DNA of 64,000 bases from Nitrosophilus alvini (GCF_015100395.1 NZ_AP022847.1:1304501-1368500), one strand, 5' to 3'. Numbered from the stretch's first letter, positions 17,659-27,037 are shown. Made by a program: numbers and translations. The notes: generated by a model from the letters alone, not told the origin.

Positions 17659-18768
17659 TTGAACAATCCATTCTATTATGGCGGTGTTGTAAGTGATATC
17701 TTTTTTTGCAACAGATCCGATGAAATAAAAGAGTTAAAACAGGATATCATTAATGGTCAAAATATACTGATATATGCTCCAAGAAGATTCGGAAAAACAT
17801 CTTTGATACTAAAAACTTTAAAAGAGCTGGAGAGTGATAGCAGGGATTTTAAATATATTTTTGTGGATCTTATGAGTATTACTTCCAAAGAGGAGTTTAT
17901 CAACATATATTTTAATGCGATTGCAAACTCTTTCGAAACATCTTCAGATAAAATCGTGAGATTTTTCAAGCAGGTTCTAAAAATAAGGCCCAATATCAAA
18001 ATCGTATTTGACGAATATGGCCATACAAAATTTTCGCTGGAATTTTTCAAGAAAGATACTATGGATGTTTTGGAGGAAGTTTTAAATATTCCGCTGAAAT
18101 ATTCTGAAAAACAGAAACTGTGCATAGTTTTTGACGAGTTCCAGGAAATTGAGAATATAGGTATAGAAGCAAAATTAAGAAGCGTGATACAGCATCATAC
18201 CAATAAGCTCTCTTATGTGTTTCTGGGCTCGAAAAAATCTATACTTGATCAAATGTTCAAAAACAAAAACCGACCCTTTTATAAATCTGTCAAACATTTC
18301 AGCATAGGAGAGATAAAAAGCGAAGAATGGGAAGATTTTATCTTTTCAAAATTTATTGAAACAGAAAAACAGATCCAAAAAGTGTATATAAAAAAGATTT
18401 TGGATATTACAAAAGGATTTCCATACTATACTCAGCAGTTTGCCTATGAGTTATGGAACCTGACGGAAAAAAACGTAGATGATGAAATTTTTGAAAAGTC
18501 CAAAAGAATGCTGCTTAACAGAGAAAAAGAGATATTTTTGACAGAATGGGACAATCTGACACTAAACCAGAAAAAGGCGATAAAAATAGTTGTAGAAACC
18601 GGCGGTAAAAATATATACGATGAAGAGCTTCTCGCAAAATATGAAATCAAAGCCTCATCCCTTCAAACCGCCATTAAAAATCTGATACAAAAAGATGTAA
18701 TAGACAAAAAAGAGACTTATTATCTGCAAGATCCCCTGTTTGAGTATTGGATTGAAGAAAGTTTTTGA
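17659..18768 (+). CDS. STAND-like AAA ATPase of the archaeal-ATPase type
   Basis: 369 residues. Walker A is YAPRRFGKTSL (39-49) and Walker B is CIVFDEFQEI; the C-terminal ~100 residues predict a winged-helix domain ending in YLQDPLFEYWIEESF, as in the archaeal ATPase family found in many mobile elements. The start codon is TTG at 17659, supported by AAAGGAG 6 nt upstream. These proteins are widespread in genomic islands; their role is mostly unproven, with toxin-like and defence functions suggested. It stands as a single gene with its own promoter. Confidence 0.8.
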   Translation: MNNPFYYGGVVSDIFFCNRSDEIKELKQDIINGQNILIYAPRRFGKTSLILKTLKELESDSRDFKYIFVDLMSITSKEEFINIYFNAIANSFETSSDKIVRFFKQVLKIRPNIKIVFDEYGHTKFSLEFFKKDTMDVLEEVLNIPLKYSEKQKLCIVFDEFQEIENIGIEAKLRSVIQHHTNKLSYVFLGSKKSILDQMFKNKNRPFYKSVKHFSIGEIKSEEWEDFIFSKFIETEKQIQKVYIKKILDITKGFPYYTQQFAYELWNLTEKNVDDEIFEKSKRMLLNREKEIFLTEWDNLTLNQKKAIKIVVETGGKNIYDEELLAKYEIKASSLQTAIKNLIQKDVIDKKETYYLQDPLFEYWIEESF

Positions 18769-18901
18769 CGTTAATTGGAGTTCTGAGGATATGTCATACA
18801 GAAAATTCTGTATTGTTTGGACTAATGAAGTCAACCTTAAGTTGCCGGCACAGAGTATAAAAGAAACGACCAACTGCAAAAGAAATTAATACATTTAATT
18901 C

Positions 18902-19633
18902 TTACCAAGTATATTTAATAGGATTTGATGCTCCTTTTTTCCTAAATTCGTCAGGGATTCTTTTTCCTTTATACAACTTTTGAATATCCAAAGGTGCCTC
19001 AGACCCATAAAAACCATATCGACCTTCAACTGTCTCCCGACCTGGAAAATTCTCTGCTGTAGCTTCTAACCACTTTTCAGCGACAAAAGCGCCAACAATC
19101 AACCCTTGCATTACAGGAAGAATTACTTCTGCTTTTTCAGCCTTGCTTTTGTTAAGACGCCAAGCATATCTGGTTGCTTCATATAACGAAGAATCTAAAG
19201 CACTTCTATTTATATTAATAAGCAACGCTTTATGTTGAAATTCAGCGACTTCAGCACAATATTTCTTAATTATTTCACTTGAATGCATGACACCAAATTC
19301 ATTGTTGCCATGACCATCCATAATATTAGTAATACCAGGATAGGCGTCAATAAGTGCAGCTTCTACTTCAAAAGCAACACTCTCAGTTAATCCGTGTCGA
19401 TGTATGACATGAGCAACTTCAAAGCCGGCTAACTTAATTTCTCTTATTCTCGCCATTTTTTCTGTTAAAGAGTCGCCTTCAATATCTCCTCGAATATGAG
19501 AAAAAACACGATTTCCCTTTCCTTTACCTATATAAAATGTTTCACCGTTTCTTGGATCAATTAATCTATAAACGTAATATTGTAGTTTATCTATAACTTC
19601 CGGCGGAAACGAATCTATCCTGTTTTCTGACAC
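18902..19633 (-). CDS. LEM-3-like GIY-YIG domain protein (putative nuclease)
   Basis: 243 residues. The N-terminal ~110 residues carry a GIY-YIG fold: YYVYRLI (19-25), [14 protein letters not shown] (33-46, with the conserved Arg42) and a catalytic-type Glu in VEAALID (near 91). This is the LEM-3-like subgroup. The remaining ~130 residues are unassigned. The start is GTG at 19631-19633 with AAGGAG 5 nt upstream. Its base composition is less AT-rich than its neighbours, so it may have arrived separately. A DNA-cleaving role in the island is likely but not shown. Confidence 0.83.
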   Translation of the reverse strand: MSENRIDSFPPEVIDKLQYYVYRLIDPRNGETFYIGKGKGNRVFSHIRGDIEGDSLTEKMARIREIKLAGFEVAHVIHRHGLTESVAFEVEAALIDAYPGITNIMDGHGNNEFGVMHSSEIIKKYCAEVAEFQHKALLININRSALDSSLYEATRYAWRLNKSKAEKAEVILPVMQGLIVGAFVAEKWLEATAENFPGRETVEGRYGFYGSEAPLDIQKLYKGKRIPDEFRKKGASNPIKYTW

Positions 19634-19984
19634 GGTAACTCCTTAAGCATATACCAGGGTCTAAAAGCAATTCCCGAATATATATTTTATTTGATTATCT
19701 TGCCTTGTTTTCATTATTATAGAAAATTATATCGATATAAAACTTAATATTGTTTTTTTCAGATGAAATTACAAACAAAAATATTCATTAATTTTATTTT
19801 GTTCAATCTCTCTATCTTTTCATTTTTCCATATCTATCAATATCATATTTGTTTACTATGTATGGTAGAAAAAAGCAATAAAATGCCACATCTGCTTTTC
19901 CATGTTACAAAGAATGGAAATGAAGAGTTAATTTAATTTAAATGAAAATTCAATAAGATTTTATAAAACAGAAGAAGGATTGTT
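19634..19984. other. 351-bp divergent intergenic region before the WYL regulator
   Basis: AT-rich and without a supported gene. It separates the divergent GIY-YIG gene (minus) and WYL gene (plus). The CAGACACAAT motif found downstream is absent here, so autoregulation through that motif is not indicated. Confidence 0.55.
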
Positions 19985-20908
19985 ATGAAAAGATCGTCAA
20001 AAGCCAAAGATTACAATACCACTTTGACAAGATTGATAAAAATTTTAAAAAAGTTGCAAGACGGCGAAACTCTACAAACGAAAAATATCGCTGAAGAGTT
20101 CCAGATAGACAATAGAACGGCACAAAGATACATAAACGACTATTTATCAAATTTGGTTGAATTGGAACGTATTGGCAGAGGAGTTAGACTAAAAAGAGAT
20201 ATAACTTTGGATGACAAAGAGCAGTTTGTTATAGATACACTTGAGAAAATGGCAGAAGATATGGGGAGTGAGTTTTACTCAAAAGCTCATTATTTGCTAA
20301 AAAAGCTCAAAAACTTTAATGAAAATCCGGTATTTACCAAAATTTTAATGGAAGATATTTCGGATAAGATGGATTATGTTTTAAAATTAGAAAAAGCAAT
20401 AAAAAATAAAAACAAAATTGGATGCAGATACAGCGATACCAAAAAAACGGAGTATATATTGCATCCGTTAAAAATAGCTAATTTCGAGGGATATTGGTAC
20501 CTAATAGCAGTAGATAACGAAAATGGATTGTTGAAAAAGTTCCATTTAAAATCTATAAAAAATATAGAGATAAAAGATGAAACTTTTGCTGCAGATAAAA
20601 ATGTAATCGATAAACTCGATAGTGCCATAAATGTCTGGTTTCAGATAGACAGAGAACCGTTTGAAATAAGATTGTTTTTAGATCCGATAGCTGCAAAATA
20701 CTTTCAGAGATTGCCGATAAGTAAAAATCAAAAAATTATCGGCAAAGACAACGAAGGAAGTATAGAAATCTCTTTTAAAATAACCCACGAAATGGAAATA
20801 ATCCCTCTCATAAAATCCTGGATTCCGCATATAATAGTTTTAGAACCGGACTCAATAGCAAAAAAAATAAAAGAAGATGTAGAAAACTACTTAAAACTGC
20901 TCCCTTAA
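19985..20908 (+). CDS. WYL-domain transcriptional regulator
   Basis: 307 residues. An N-terminal winged helix-turn-helix (about 10-65; KNIAEEFQIDNRTAQRYIND) is followed by a WYL domain (about 130-215) with HPLKIANFEGYWYLIAVD and a WCX-like C-terminal part. Regulators of this type (BrxR, CapW, PafBC) control phage-defence loci and respond to nucleic-acid ligands. The ribosome site AAGGA precedes the ATG. The first CAGACACAAT motif begins 12 nt after its stop codon, and related motifs occur before the following units, so it is the best candidate regulator of the island; that link is inference. Confidence 0.88.
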   Translation: MKRSSKAKDYNTTLTRLIKILKKLQDGETLQTKNIAEEFQIDNRTAQRYINDYLSNLVELERIGRGVRLKRDITLDDKEQFVIDTLEKMAEDMGSEFYSKAHYLLKKLKNFNENPVFTKILMEDISDKMDYVLKLEKAIKNKNKIGCRYSDTKKTEYILHPLKIANFEGYWYLIAVDNENGLLKKFHLKSIKNIEIKDETFAADKNVIDKLDSAINVWFQIDREPFEIRLFLDPIAAKYFQRLPISKNQKIIGKDNEGSIEISFKITHEMEIIPLIKSWIPHIIVLEPDSIAKKIKEDVENYLKLLP

Positions 20909-20920
20909 ATTTCTCCTTTA

Positions 20921-20955
20921 ACCAGACACAATATGTCCTTTTTGAACGATATATT
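20921..20955 (+). promoter_or_regulatory. Island motif site 1 with promoter
   Basis: ACCAGACACAATATGTCC at 20921-20938 is followed after exactly 11 nt by the -10-like TATATT (20950-20955), 28 nt before the gene at 20983. The same 18 bases recur at 21998 with identical spacing to a -10. The motif covers the -35 region. Confidence 0.7.
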
Positions 20956-20982
20956 TTTATATCTCTTCAAAAAGGCATATTT

Positions 20983-21993
20983 ATGGAAAATAGTTCAAGT
21001 TTACTGGATAGAAGAGATTTCATAAAAATAAAGTTTTTTGTTTTAATGTATGCATATTTTTCATCAGTTTTTGGTATCAAAATTTTTAACAATAACGACA
21101 AACAAAAAATTATCGACTATGAGATTTTGGACAAACTTTTAGATCTGCCTTTCAGTGAAAAAGTCAAAAAAGAGATTGAACTTAGAGTCAGACTTCAAAA
21201 AAAATATTCAACAGACGCCAAGGGGGATTTGATACCCTTAAACAGGTTTTTTAAAGAGATCGGGACATATATCATATCAAATAAAAATATAAATGATTTT
21301 CACCTTATCCATAACTTTAAAGATCCTCATATAGATAGGATATATTATCTTGACAAAGCCGCGCAATATAACAATACGGAAGTATTGAGATACATAACAA
21401 GAAACATTTTATCGTTGGACAATAAAACTTTGGATAATGCTTTGCAACTTGCGCTAAAATCAAGGTCCTTTGATACAACTATTGAACTTTTAAAACACAA
21501 CGTCAAAATATCAAAACAGACAAAAAAAGTTCTGTTTGCTCTTTATAAAGAAGAGAGAAAAAGCCCTTATTTTAAACGAATATCGCAAAAAACGAATATC
21601 CCTCTTTTATCTAACGAAAAACCTTGCAAACAATCTGTTAAACCAAAAAGTAGATTTGCTAAAAAAGCTATCGATTACAGTATGCAGTTTTTTGACATTG
21701 AAGACTCATTTTACGAATATGTACTGATAGTTGTAAATAACAGTTTGATAGATCTTTGCAATAAGTCATATATCGATGATTTTTCTTATTACAAATCACA
21801 AAACAAAATACATATTACGCTATGGAGTTATAAAAGGTATTATCCTATAGATTTTTTATCCATTATTGAATCAACATTCCAAGCTAATGGATTTGGACCG
21901 ATAGAGGAGTATTTAGGAAAATATTTTAGACTCAAAAATTTACAATTCAAAGATATAGACTATTTTGATCTATTGAAAATAGAAATTTTTTGA
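20983..21993 (+). CDS. Unknown protein with ankyrin-like helices, island regulon
   Basis: 336 residues, not recognised as a named family. Residues ~115-175 (LDKAAQYNNTEVLRYI, then LDNALQLALKSRSFDTTIEL) read as two to three ankyrin-like helix pairs. The N-terminus LLDRRDFIKIKFFVLMYAYF has a twin-arginine-like RRDFIK before a hydrophobic stretch, so export or membrane attachment is possible, though lysines interrupt the segment. The C-terminal ~120 residues are aromatic-rich and of unknown fold. It sits alone between two copies of the island motif, each with its own -10 box. Conflict-related role inferred only from context. Confidence 0.7.
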   Translation: MENSSSLLDRRDFIKIKFFVLMYAYFSSVFGIKIFNNNDKQKIIDYEILDKLLDLPFSEKVKKEIELRVRLQKKYSTDAKGDLIPLNRFFKEIGTYIISNKNINDFHLIHNFKDPHIDRIYYLDKAAQYNNTEVLRYITRNILSLDNKTLDNALQLALKSRSFDTTIELLKHNVKISKQTKKVLFALYKEERKSPYFKRISQKTNIPLLSNEKPCKQSVKPKSRFAKKAIDYSMQFFDIEDSFYEYVLIVVNNSLIDLCNKSYIDDFSYYKSQNKIHITLWSYKRYYPIDFLSIIESTFQANGFGPIEEYLGKYFRLKNLQFKDIDYFDLLKIEIF

Positions 21994-21997
21994 CAAA

Positions 21998-22032
21998 ACC
22001 AGACACAATATGTCCAACCAAGTTGTTATCAT
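21998..22032 (+). promoter_or_regulatory. Island motif site 2 with promoter
   Basis: The identical ACCAGACACAATATGTCC lies at 21998-22015, starting 4 nt after the preceding stop codon. After exactly 11 nt comes TATCAT (22027-22032), 24 nt before the gene at 22056. It drives the three-gene unit 22056-23986. Confidence 0.72.
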
Positions 22033-22055
22033 TTTAGAAAAAGAGAGGAGAGAGT

Positions 22056-22424
22056 ATGAAAAAATTTACTGAAAAAGAAAGAGAAGAGTTAAGAAAAAAG
22101 TATCGTAAACAGTTAGAACCGGTTATCAATGCAAGAAATTCTGACAAAATGACGATAGTTGAAAGATACTATATGCCTTATGGAAACGATGGCGAATTGT
22201 CAGTAGATGAGATAATCGACAAATTAATAGCTCTCGATGAAATCGATCCAAATGAAGGAACAGATGAAGAGTTTTTCAAAAAAGTTGATGAAATTGTCGG
22301 CGAGAGATTTGATATCCCGATGACGCCTGTAACAAATCCCAGATACAATGAATTATATTTAGACATTATGAAAGACAGATATTTAGACCCTACTCTTTTT
22401 AGAAAAGTCATGAGTTGGGATTGA
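22056..22424 (+). CDS. Small acidic protein of unknown function
   Basis: 122 residues, highly charged, helical in appearance, without cysteine, signal peptide or membrane segment. No family recognised. It has a strong ribosome site (AGAGGAGAG) and is first in the unit with the ADP-ribosylglycohydrolase 16 nt downstream and the PD-(D/E)xK protein, all behind island motif site 2. It could be a substrate, adaptor or immunity partner for the enzymes that follow; nothing in the sequence decides. Confidence 0.7.
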   Translation: MKKFTEKEREELRKKYRKQLEPVINARNSDKMTIVERYYMPYGNDGELSVDEIIDKLIALDEIDPNEGTDEEFFKKVDEIVGERFDIPMTPVTNPRYNELYLDIMKDRYLDPTLFRKVMSWD

Positions 22425-22440
22425 AAGTCAAAGGTATTTT

Positions 22441-23376
22441 ATGGATATTCAATCAAGAGCTCTGGGAATGATGTTGGGTATAGGTATCGGAGATGCTCTC
22501 GGCGCTCCGGTCGAGTTTTTGGAAAGTGGTGCGTTTTCGCCAGTAGATGATTATAGAGCAGGCGGAAAATTTAATCTACCTGCCGGATATTATACGGATG
22601 ATACTGCAATGACGCTCTGTCTGGCAGATAGTTTGATAAAAAAGAGGGGTTGTGACCTAAAACATCAATTGGAAAATTATATAAAATGGTTAAATGAAGG
22701 ATTTATGAGTAGCAGCGGTCAGGCTGTGGGCTGTGGGAAAAACACCTATTCTGCACTCTTAAAATATATGAAGACAAAACAGCCTGTATATCGTAATAAA
22801 AATAGAAAAAATGCAGGAAATGGCTCTTTGATGAGAATTGCGCCAGTGGCAATTTTTTATAGAGACAATTTAAAAAAAGCTATGCAAATAGCCGGTAAAA
22901 CTTCATACACAACTCATGCACTCAAAATATGCGCAGACGCCTGCATGGTTTATAGCGGAATCTTGGTGGGAATATTGAGTGGCATGAGCAAAAAAGATGT
23001 TTTGAGTGAAGAGTTTGGAGAATTTTTAGTAGAAAAAGTTTTAAACTCTTATAAATTCGATGAAAAAATAGTTGACGTAATAAAAGGAAGTTATAAATCC
23101 AAGGACCGAGAAGAGATTGAGTCTTCGGGTTATGTTGTTCACTCTCTGGAGGCTTCGCTATGGGCTTTTTATCATACTGAAAGTTTCAAAGAAGCGGTAT
23201 TGTGCGCAGTGAATTTGGGAAAAGACAGCGACACTATAGGAGCGATATGCGCAATGGCCGCCGGTGGATATTATGGTGTTGAGTCAATTGATGAGAAATA
23301 TAAAGAAAAATTAAAAAATTATGAGCTAATATGCAATATTACACAAAAATTATTGGAAAGGAGAGGAAATGAGTAG
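22441..23376 (+). CDS. ADP-ribosylglycohydrolase family protein (ARH/DraG-like)
   Basis: 311 residues, full length for the family. Metal and catalytic motifs are complete: GIGIGDALGAPVEF (Asp18), YYTDDTAMTL (Thr52-Asp53-Asp54), the central AGNGSLMRIAP, and GKDSDTIGAI (Asp262, Asp264, Thr265). Members remove ADP-ribose from proteins or nucleic acids using two Mg ions, or act on related nucleotides. It overlaps the downstream PD-(D/E)xK gene by 8 nt and follows the small acidic gene by 16 nt. In this setting it may reverse, or sense, ADP-ribosylation during phage infection; that is inference. Confidence 0.92.
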   Translation: MDIQSRALGMMLGIGIGDALGAPVEFLESGAFSPVDDYRAGGKFNLPAGYYTDDTAMTLCLADSLIKKRGCDLKHQLENYIKWLNEGFMSSSGQAVGCGKNTYSALLKYMKTKQPVYRNKNRKNAGNGSLMRIAPVAIFYRDNLKKAMQIAGKTSYTTHALKICADACMVYSGILVGILSGMSKKDVLSEEFGEFLVEKVLNSYKFDEKIVDVIKGSYKSKDREEIESSGYVVHSLEASLWAFYHTESFKEAVLCAVNLGKDSDTIGAICAMAAGGYYGVESIDEKYKEKLKNYELICNITQKLLERRGNE

Positions 23377-23986
23377 AATTGGCAAAGAGGAGATCTTAAA
23401 AGCATGTACGCAGGGTATTAAAAACTCGTATGAGGAATATCTGGAATGGAGCAGTGACGAATGGCTATGGAACGCACCCGAGTATCTTTTGACTGTCAAT
23501 ATAGCAAAAGAGTTGTGGAAAATTGAAAAAGATGCAAAATTCATAACACTTGAGGATAATGTAAGAGCCACACTTAAAAATGCAGATGCTACGATAAAAG
23601 GCGGAATATCAGACCAGGCGAGAGCAAACGGAAGAAGCGATATCGTTTTTTGGTGGGGCAAAGGAACGCCACGTGGAATTATTGAAGTCAAAAATGCGGT
23701 TTATTCCAAAAAACATATCGATGAAGACCTGAAAAGACTTTATACAGTCTTGGAAAATGAGTCGGATATTGAGTTTGGCTTGACTGCTTTTTATGTGGAC
23801 AGGCACCTTGAAAGCGGAGATGCAAAAAGTAGAGTCGAAGAACGCATAAATGAAAATCTCATAAATGCGATCAAAGAAGAAGCTGAGGAAAAAGGATTTA
23901 GGGTCAAGGAACATTATCAAGAAATCGCCACTACAAAGAATGACAAAGACGCCGCATTCGGTGTTGCGATCATGATTTACAAATAG
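23369..23986 (+). CDS. PD-(D/E)xK nuclease-like protein
   Basis: 205 residues. The segment GRSDIVFWWGKGTPRGIIEV, then KN, gives the core Asp91...Glu106-x-Lys108 (EVK) of the PD-(D/E)xK fold, preceded by NVRATLKNADATIKGG, a helix plus glycine turn often seen in restriction-type members. A nuclease or an inactivated homologue are both possible; the spacing fits an active site. No family name recognised. It overlaps the ADP-ribosylglycohydrolase gene by 8 nt, so the two are translationally coupled, and the transcript ends at the terminator at 24008. Confidence 0.72.
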   Translation: MSRIGKEEILKACTQGIKNSYEEYLEWSSDEWLWNAPEYLLTVNIAKELWKIEKDAKFITLEDNVRATLKNADATIKGGISDQARANGRSDIVFWWGKGTPRGIIEVKNAVYSKKHIDEDLKRLYTVLENESDIEFGLTAFYVDRHLESGDAKSRVEERINENLINAIKEEAEEKGFRVKEHYQEIATTKNDKDAAFGVAIMIYK

Positions 23987-24007
23987 TATATAACTTTTAC
24001 GAATATC

Positions 24008-24035
24008 AAAAAGCTTCAATTTTTTGAAGCTTTTT
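24008..24035 (+). terminator. Intrinsic terminator after the ADP-ribosylglycohydrolase unit
   Basis: AAAAAGCTTCAA (24008-24019) pairs with TTGAAGCTTTTT (24024-24035), giving a 12-bp stem with a 4-T loop and a U-rich 3' side. It separates the 22056-23986 unit from the PP2C gene. Confidence 0.85.
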
Positions 24036-24074
24036 GTAATCGATTTTCTATGACAAATATGATATGAAAAACAG

Positions 24075-24836
24075 ATGTATATTAACGCATACTATACAAC
24101 CAATATCGGTTCAAAAAAGTTTTCCAAAAACCAGGACGCTATACTGCTTCACGAAAAAATCATTTGCAATACTTCTTTACCAGGTGTGGCATTCAAAAGT
24201 TTTGACAAAAGCTCTTTACTGTTTGCTGTAGCCGACGGTGTCAGCGCACATCGATACTCTGAGTTTGCAAGTTGTAAAGTTTTAAATCTTTTGATGGAAA
24301 AGTTTTTCAAAAACTCTATAATCAAAGTTATCAGAGACATTCAGGAGGAACTGGAAACGCTAAGTATCCACTCAAGAAAGCTCAATGGAGCTTCTACTAC
24401 ACTTGCAGGTGTAAATGTAGAACATGACAAAGCCACTATTTTTCATACAGGTGATTCCAGAGTATATCTTATCAGAGATAAAAAACTGAAACTTTTGACG
24501 ACAGATCACACTCAGGCAAACGCAATGCTAAAAAAAGGAGAAATAACAGAAGAGGAATTTCGAAATCTTTCGAATATATATTCTATGCTTATTGGATATC
24601 TGGTCTATGGAGAAAATGATAATTTGCCGGTTGATGTAACAAAAATCCATTTTGGATATAAAGATATTCTGCTCATCTGTACCGACGGTGTAAACGATAG
24701 TCTAAATGACAATGAGATTGAAAGTATTTTTAAAAGTGACGACCTAAATACACAAGCACAAACTCTCTTTCAAAAGATTTCACAAAAAGAGATCGATAAT
24801 TTTTCATTTATAATAATCAGCAATGACCTCAAATAA
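24075..24836 (+). CDS. PP2C-family protein phosphatase
   Basis: 253 residues. Metal-binding motifs of PPM/PP2C phosphatases are present: FAVADGVSAH (Asp54-Gly55), the central IFHTGDSRVYLI, ICTDGVND and the terminal DNFSFIII. It should dephosphorylate serine or threonine residues using Mn or Mg, but no protein kinase gene is seen in the island, so it may act on a partner phosphorylated elsewhere or on another substrate. The upstream terminator at 24008 leaves 39 nt for its promoter; TATGAT at 24058-24063 is a possible -10, which would give an almost leaderless mRNA, consistent with the lack of a ribosome site. Confidence 0.88.
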   Translation: MYINAYYTTNIGSKKFSKNQDAILLHEKIICNTSLPGVAFKSFDKSSLLFAVADGVSAHRYSEFASCKVLNLLMEKFFKNSIIKVIRDIQEELETLSIHSRKLNGASTTLAGVNVEHDKATIFHTGDSRVYLIRDKKLKLLTTDHTQANAMLKKGEITEEEFRNLSNIYSMLIGYLVYGENDNLPVDVTKIHFGYKDILLICTDGVNDSLNDNEIESIFKSDDLNTQAQTLFQKISQKEIDNFSFIIISNDLK

Positions 24837-24885
24837 TATTCCTGATTTTATATTATTCCGTTTTAAATAAAAAGAGAGGAGTCAA

Positions 24886-25404
24886 ATGAATAAGCTTAAA
24901 GACGCCCTGAAAAAATACGATAAAAACGAGCTCTGCAAAAAATTGAATTATCAAAATCTTAAAAAATGCAATAAAAGGATCAGTATACTCTTCGAAAGTT
25001 CGATCCAAGAATTTTTAAATGGTTCCTCTTACGATTTTTTATATTCAAATGAAGAGTTTTTAAATAAAATCTGTGAAATTTTAGAGATAGATCTGAGTGA
25101 TGAGATCAAAATAGCCAAAGATAGAATAAATAGATTAAAAACAGTATTTCCTGCGTATATCAAAGTAAAACACCATTACAAACCATCAAGTTGGTCCGGG
25201 GCCATGGTGTTGGGGAAATTTACAATAAAAGTGGATAAAGAGAGGATAGTCGATAAAGAACTCCACGAACAAACCGAATATGTTCAAAAGATTATTAAAA
25301 AGTGGATAAAAAATTATGAATTAGAAATCCCTTATTTTGGATTCATATATCGGTACGATAAAGAGAAATATATCGAATTTGATAAAAACGGGAACCCTTT
25401 ATAA
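24886..25404 (+). CDS. Unknown island protein
   Basis: 172 residues, not recognised. Lysine-rich; the N-terminal ~85 residues look helical and may form a helix-turn-helix-like bundle, the rest is mixed with the stretch KHHYKPSSWSGAMVLGKFTI. Strong ribosome site AGAGAGGAG; 49 nt after the PP2C gene with no terminator between, so the two are probably co-transcribed. Its 3' end overlaps the convergent AAA+ gene by 6 nt. Confidence 0.68.
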   Translation: MNKLKDALKKYDKNELCKKLNYQNLKKCNKRISILFESSIQEFLNGSSYDFLYSNEEFLNKICEILEIDLSDEIKIAKDRINRLKTVFPAYIKVKHHYKPSSWSGAMVLGKFTIKVDKERIVDKELHEQTEYVQKIIKKWIKNYELEIPYFGFIYRYDKEKYIEFDKNGNPL

Positions 25405-27015
25405 AATCCCGATTTTTCTGATTTTATCATTTTTAAAACCAATTTCATCTTTTATAAGGGATTCCAAAATGTTTAAAGTAATCTCTTTTTGATTCAATAT
25501 AGAATCCAAAAGCACTTTTTTAGCGATATTTTCTATCTGTCCTCCTGTTAGCTCAAAATCAGCTATTTCATCAATAAATACTTTTATTTGAGGAGCTCTT
25601 TTTAACCAAATCATTTTCCTGACCTGTTTGCTTGGCTTTTTATACTCTATTTTATAAAGAAATCTTCTGTTAAAAGCCTCATCCATATTTTCAATCAGGT
25701 TTGTTGTAGCTATAAAAATGCCGTCAAACTTTTCAAGCTCTTCAAGCAGAATATTTTGCATAGCGTTATTCATAACATCTACACTGTCTCTTGTATTTAA
25801 CCTTTGTCCTATCAAAGCATCTGCTTCGTTAAATAGCAAAATAGGCGTAGTTTTTAACTCTTCTTTTGCTCTTTCATACTCTTTAAATATCGCTTTTAGT
25901 CTCTTTTCACTCTCGCCTACATATTTGTCTCGAATATTTGATATATCTACTTGCAAAATGTCTCTTTGTGATTTTTTAGCCAGATAGTAAGCTGTCGCAG
26001 TTTTTCCTGTCCCTGGAAATCCGTAAAAAAGCGCTACAATGCCGCTTGATAGTTTTGCGTTTCTGAGTTTTTTTGTAATAGAGTCAAAATTTTTCTTATC
26101 TATAGTTTTTGCTATTAAATCTATTTGGGTTTTAATCTCCTTATCTAAATAGATATCCTGATCTATTTTTTTGTAAGACAAATATTTGACAACATTTGAA
26201 GCAAACTCTCTTTTTACTCTTTTTTTCACTTTAAAAAGCCGATAAAAAACTTTCTCTTCAATTTCCAATCGAGGATCGTTTCTAAACTTTCCCTCCTCTT
26301 CAACTCTCACTATCTTGTTTTCTATAATCTTCAAATCTTCTGCGTAGATTTTTTCCATAAAACCTGCTATTTCTGAAAGGTTGTCAAATATTTCTTCAGC
26401 AAGATCCGTAGCATATCCCCCATTATCGCCCAAAACTTTTTCAATGATGGTTTTAAATACCACTACCTTTTCAATTGTAGAATAAGGACACAAAATAGAT
26501 CTAAAATAATCATCTTTTATTTTTTTACTTATCTCTTCAACTCTTCTAAAAAACTTTTTTTGAGATATATTTTCTTCATGTCTTTTATTATAAAGAGAGT
26601 GTACATAATCTATAATTTTATAGTTATCACTAAAATCAACTTCTGAAAAATCATTATCCTTCAAAACCAGTTCATTAAATACATCTTCATCTATTTTTAT
26701 TTCCGGATTTGAAATATTCCTTCTTCCGCTTTTCTCGAGAATTATCAAATCCTTTTTTTCAAGACTTCTTAAAACTTTTAGTACCTCCAAATGTTCTTTG
26801 GTCCCATAATCAACCTTTTTACTTTCAAGCAAATTTTCCAAACATGTATATCTACTATTTCCCAATAAATGTTTTAATACGACTAAAAATATTGCTGTCT
26901 CTTTTAAATTTAGATTGTATAGACTCATCAGCTTTTTTGTTTCATCTGTCTGTTTTATATGAAAAAAGTTCTTTGTTTTATTATCAATAGCAGAAAGTAG
27001 TCTATTTATATTCAT
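25399..27015 (-). CDS. AAA+ ATPase (CDC48/FtsH-like single module)
   Basis: 538 residues. The C-terminal half is a AAA+ module: Walker A YGFPGTGKTATA (about 331-342), Walker B-like ILLFNEADALIGQR (about 390-403, with Asn in place of the first Asp as in related proteins), sensor ATTNLIENMDEAF and arginine fingers in NRRFLYKI. The N-terminal ~290 residues are helical and likely a substrate-binding or wHTH region. Such proteins remodel or disassemble protein complexes. The start ATG has AAAGGAG upstream, and island motif site 3 with a perfect TATAAT lies just ahead, so it belongs to the same regulon although it runs in the opposite direction. Confidence 0.85.
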   Translation of the reverse strand: MNINRLLSAIDNKTKNFFHIKQTDETKKLMSLYNLNLKETAIFLVVLKHLLGNSRYTCLENLLESKKVDYGTKEHLEVLKVLRSLEKKDLIILEKSGRRNISNPEIKIDEDVFNELVLKDNDFSEVDFSDNYKIIDYVHSLYNKRHEENISQKKFFRRVEEISKKIKDDYFRSILCPYSTIEKVVVFKTIIEKVLGDNGGYATDLAEEIFDNLSEIAGFMEKIYAEDLKIIENKIVRVEEEGKFRNDPRLEIEEKVFYRLFKVKKRVKREFASNVVKYLSYKKIDQDIYLDKEIKTQIDLIAKTIDKKNFDSITKKLRNAKLSSGIVALFYGFPGTGKTATAYYLAKKSQRDILQVDISNIRDKYVGESEKRLKAIFKEYERAKEELKTTPILLFNEADALIGQRLNTRDSVDVMNNAMQNILLEELEKFDGIFIATTNLIENMDEAFNRRFLYKIEYKKPSKQVRKMIWLKRAPQIKVFIDEIADFELTGGQIENIAKKVLLDSILNQKEITLNILESLIKDEIGFKNDKIRKIGIL

Positions 27016-27037
27016 ACAATCTCCTTTGATTTGTATG

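Noticed and set aside
18791-18889. A 32-residue frame starting ATGTCATACAGA between the ATPase and GIY-YIG genes
   Set aside because: GAGG lies only 2 nt from the ATG, the frame is very short, and no family or context supports it.
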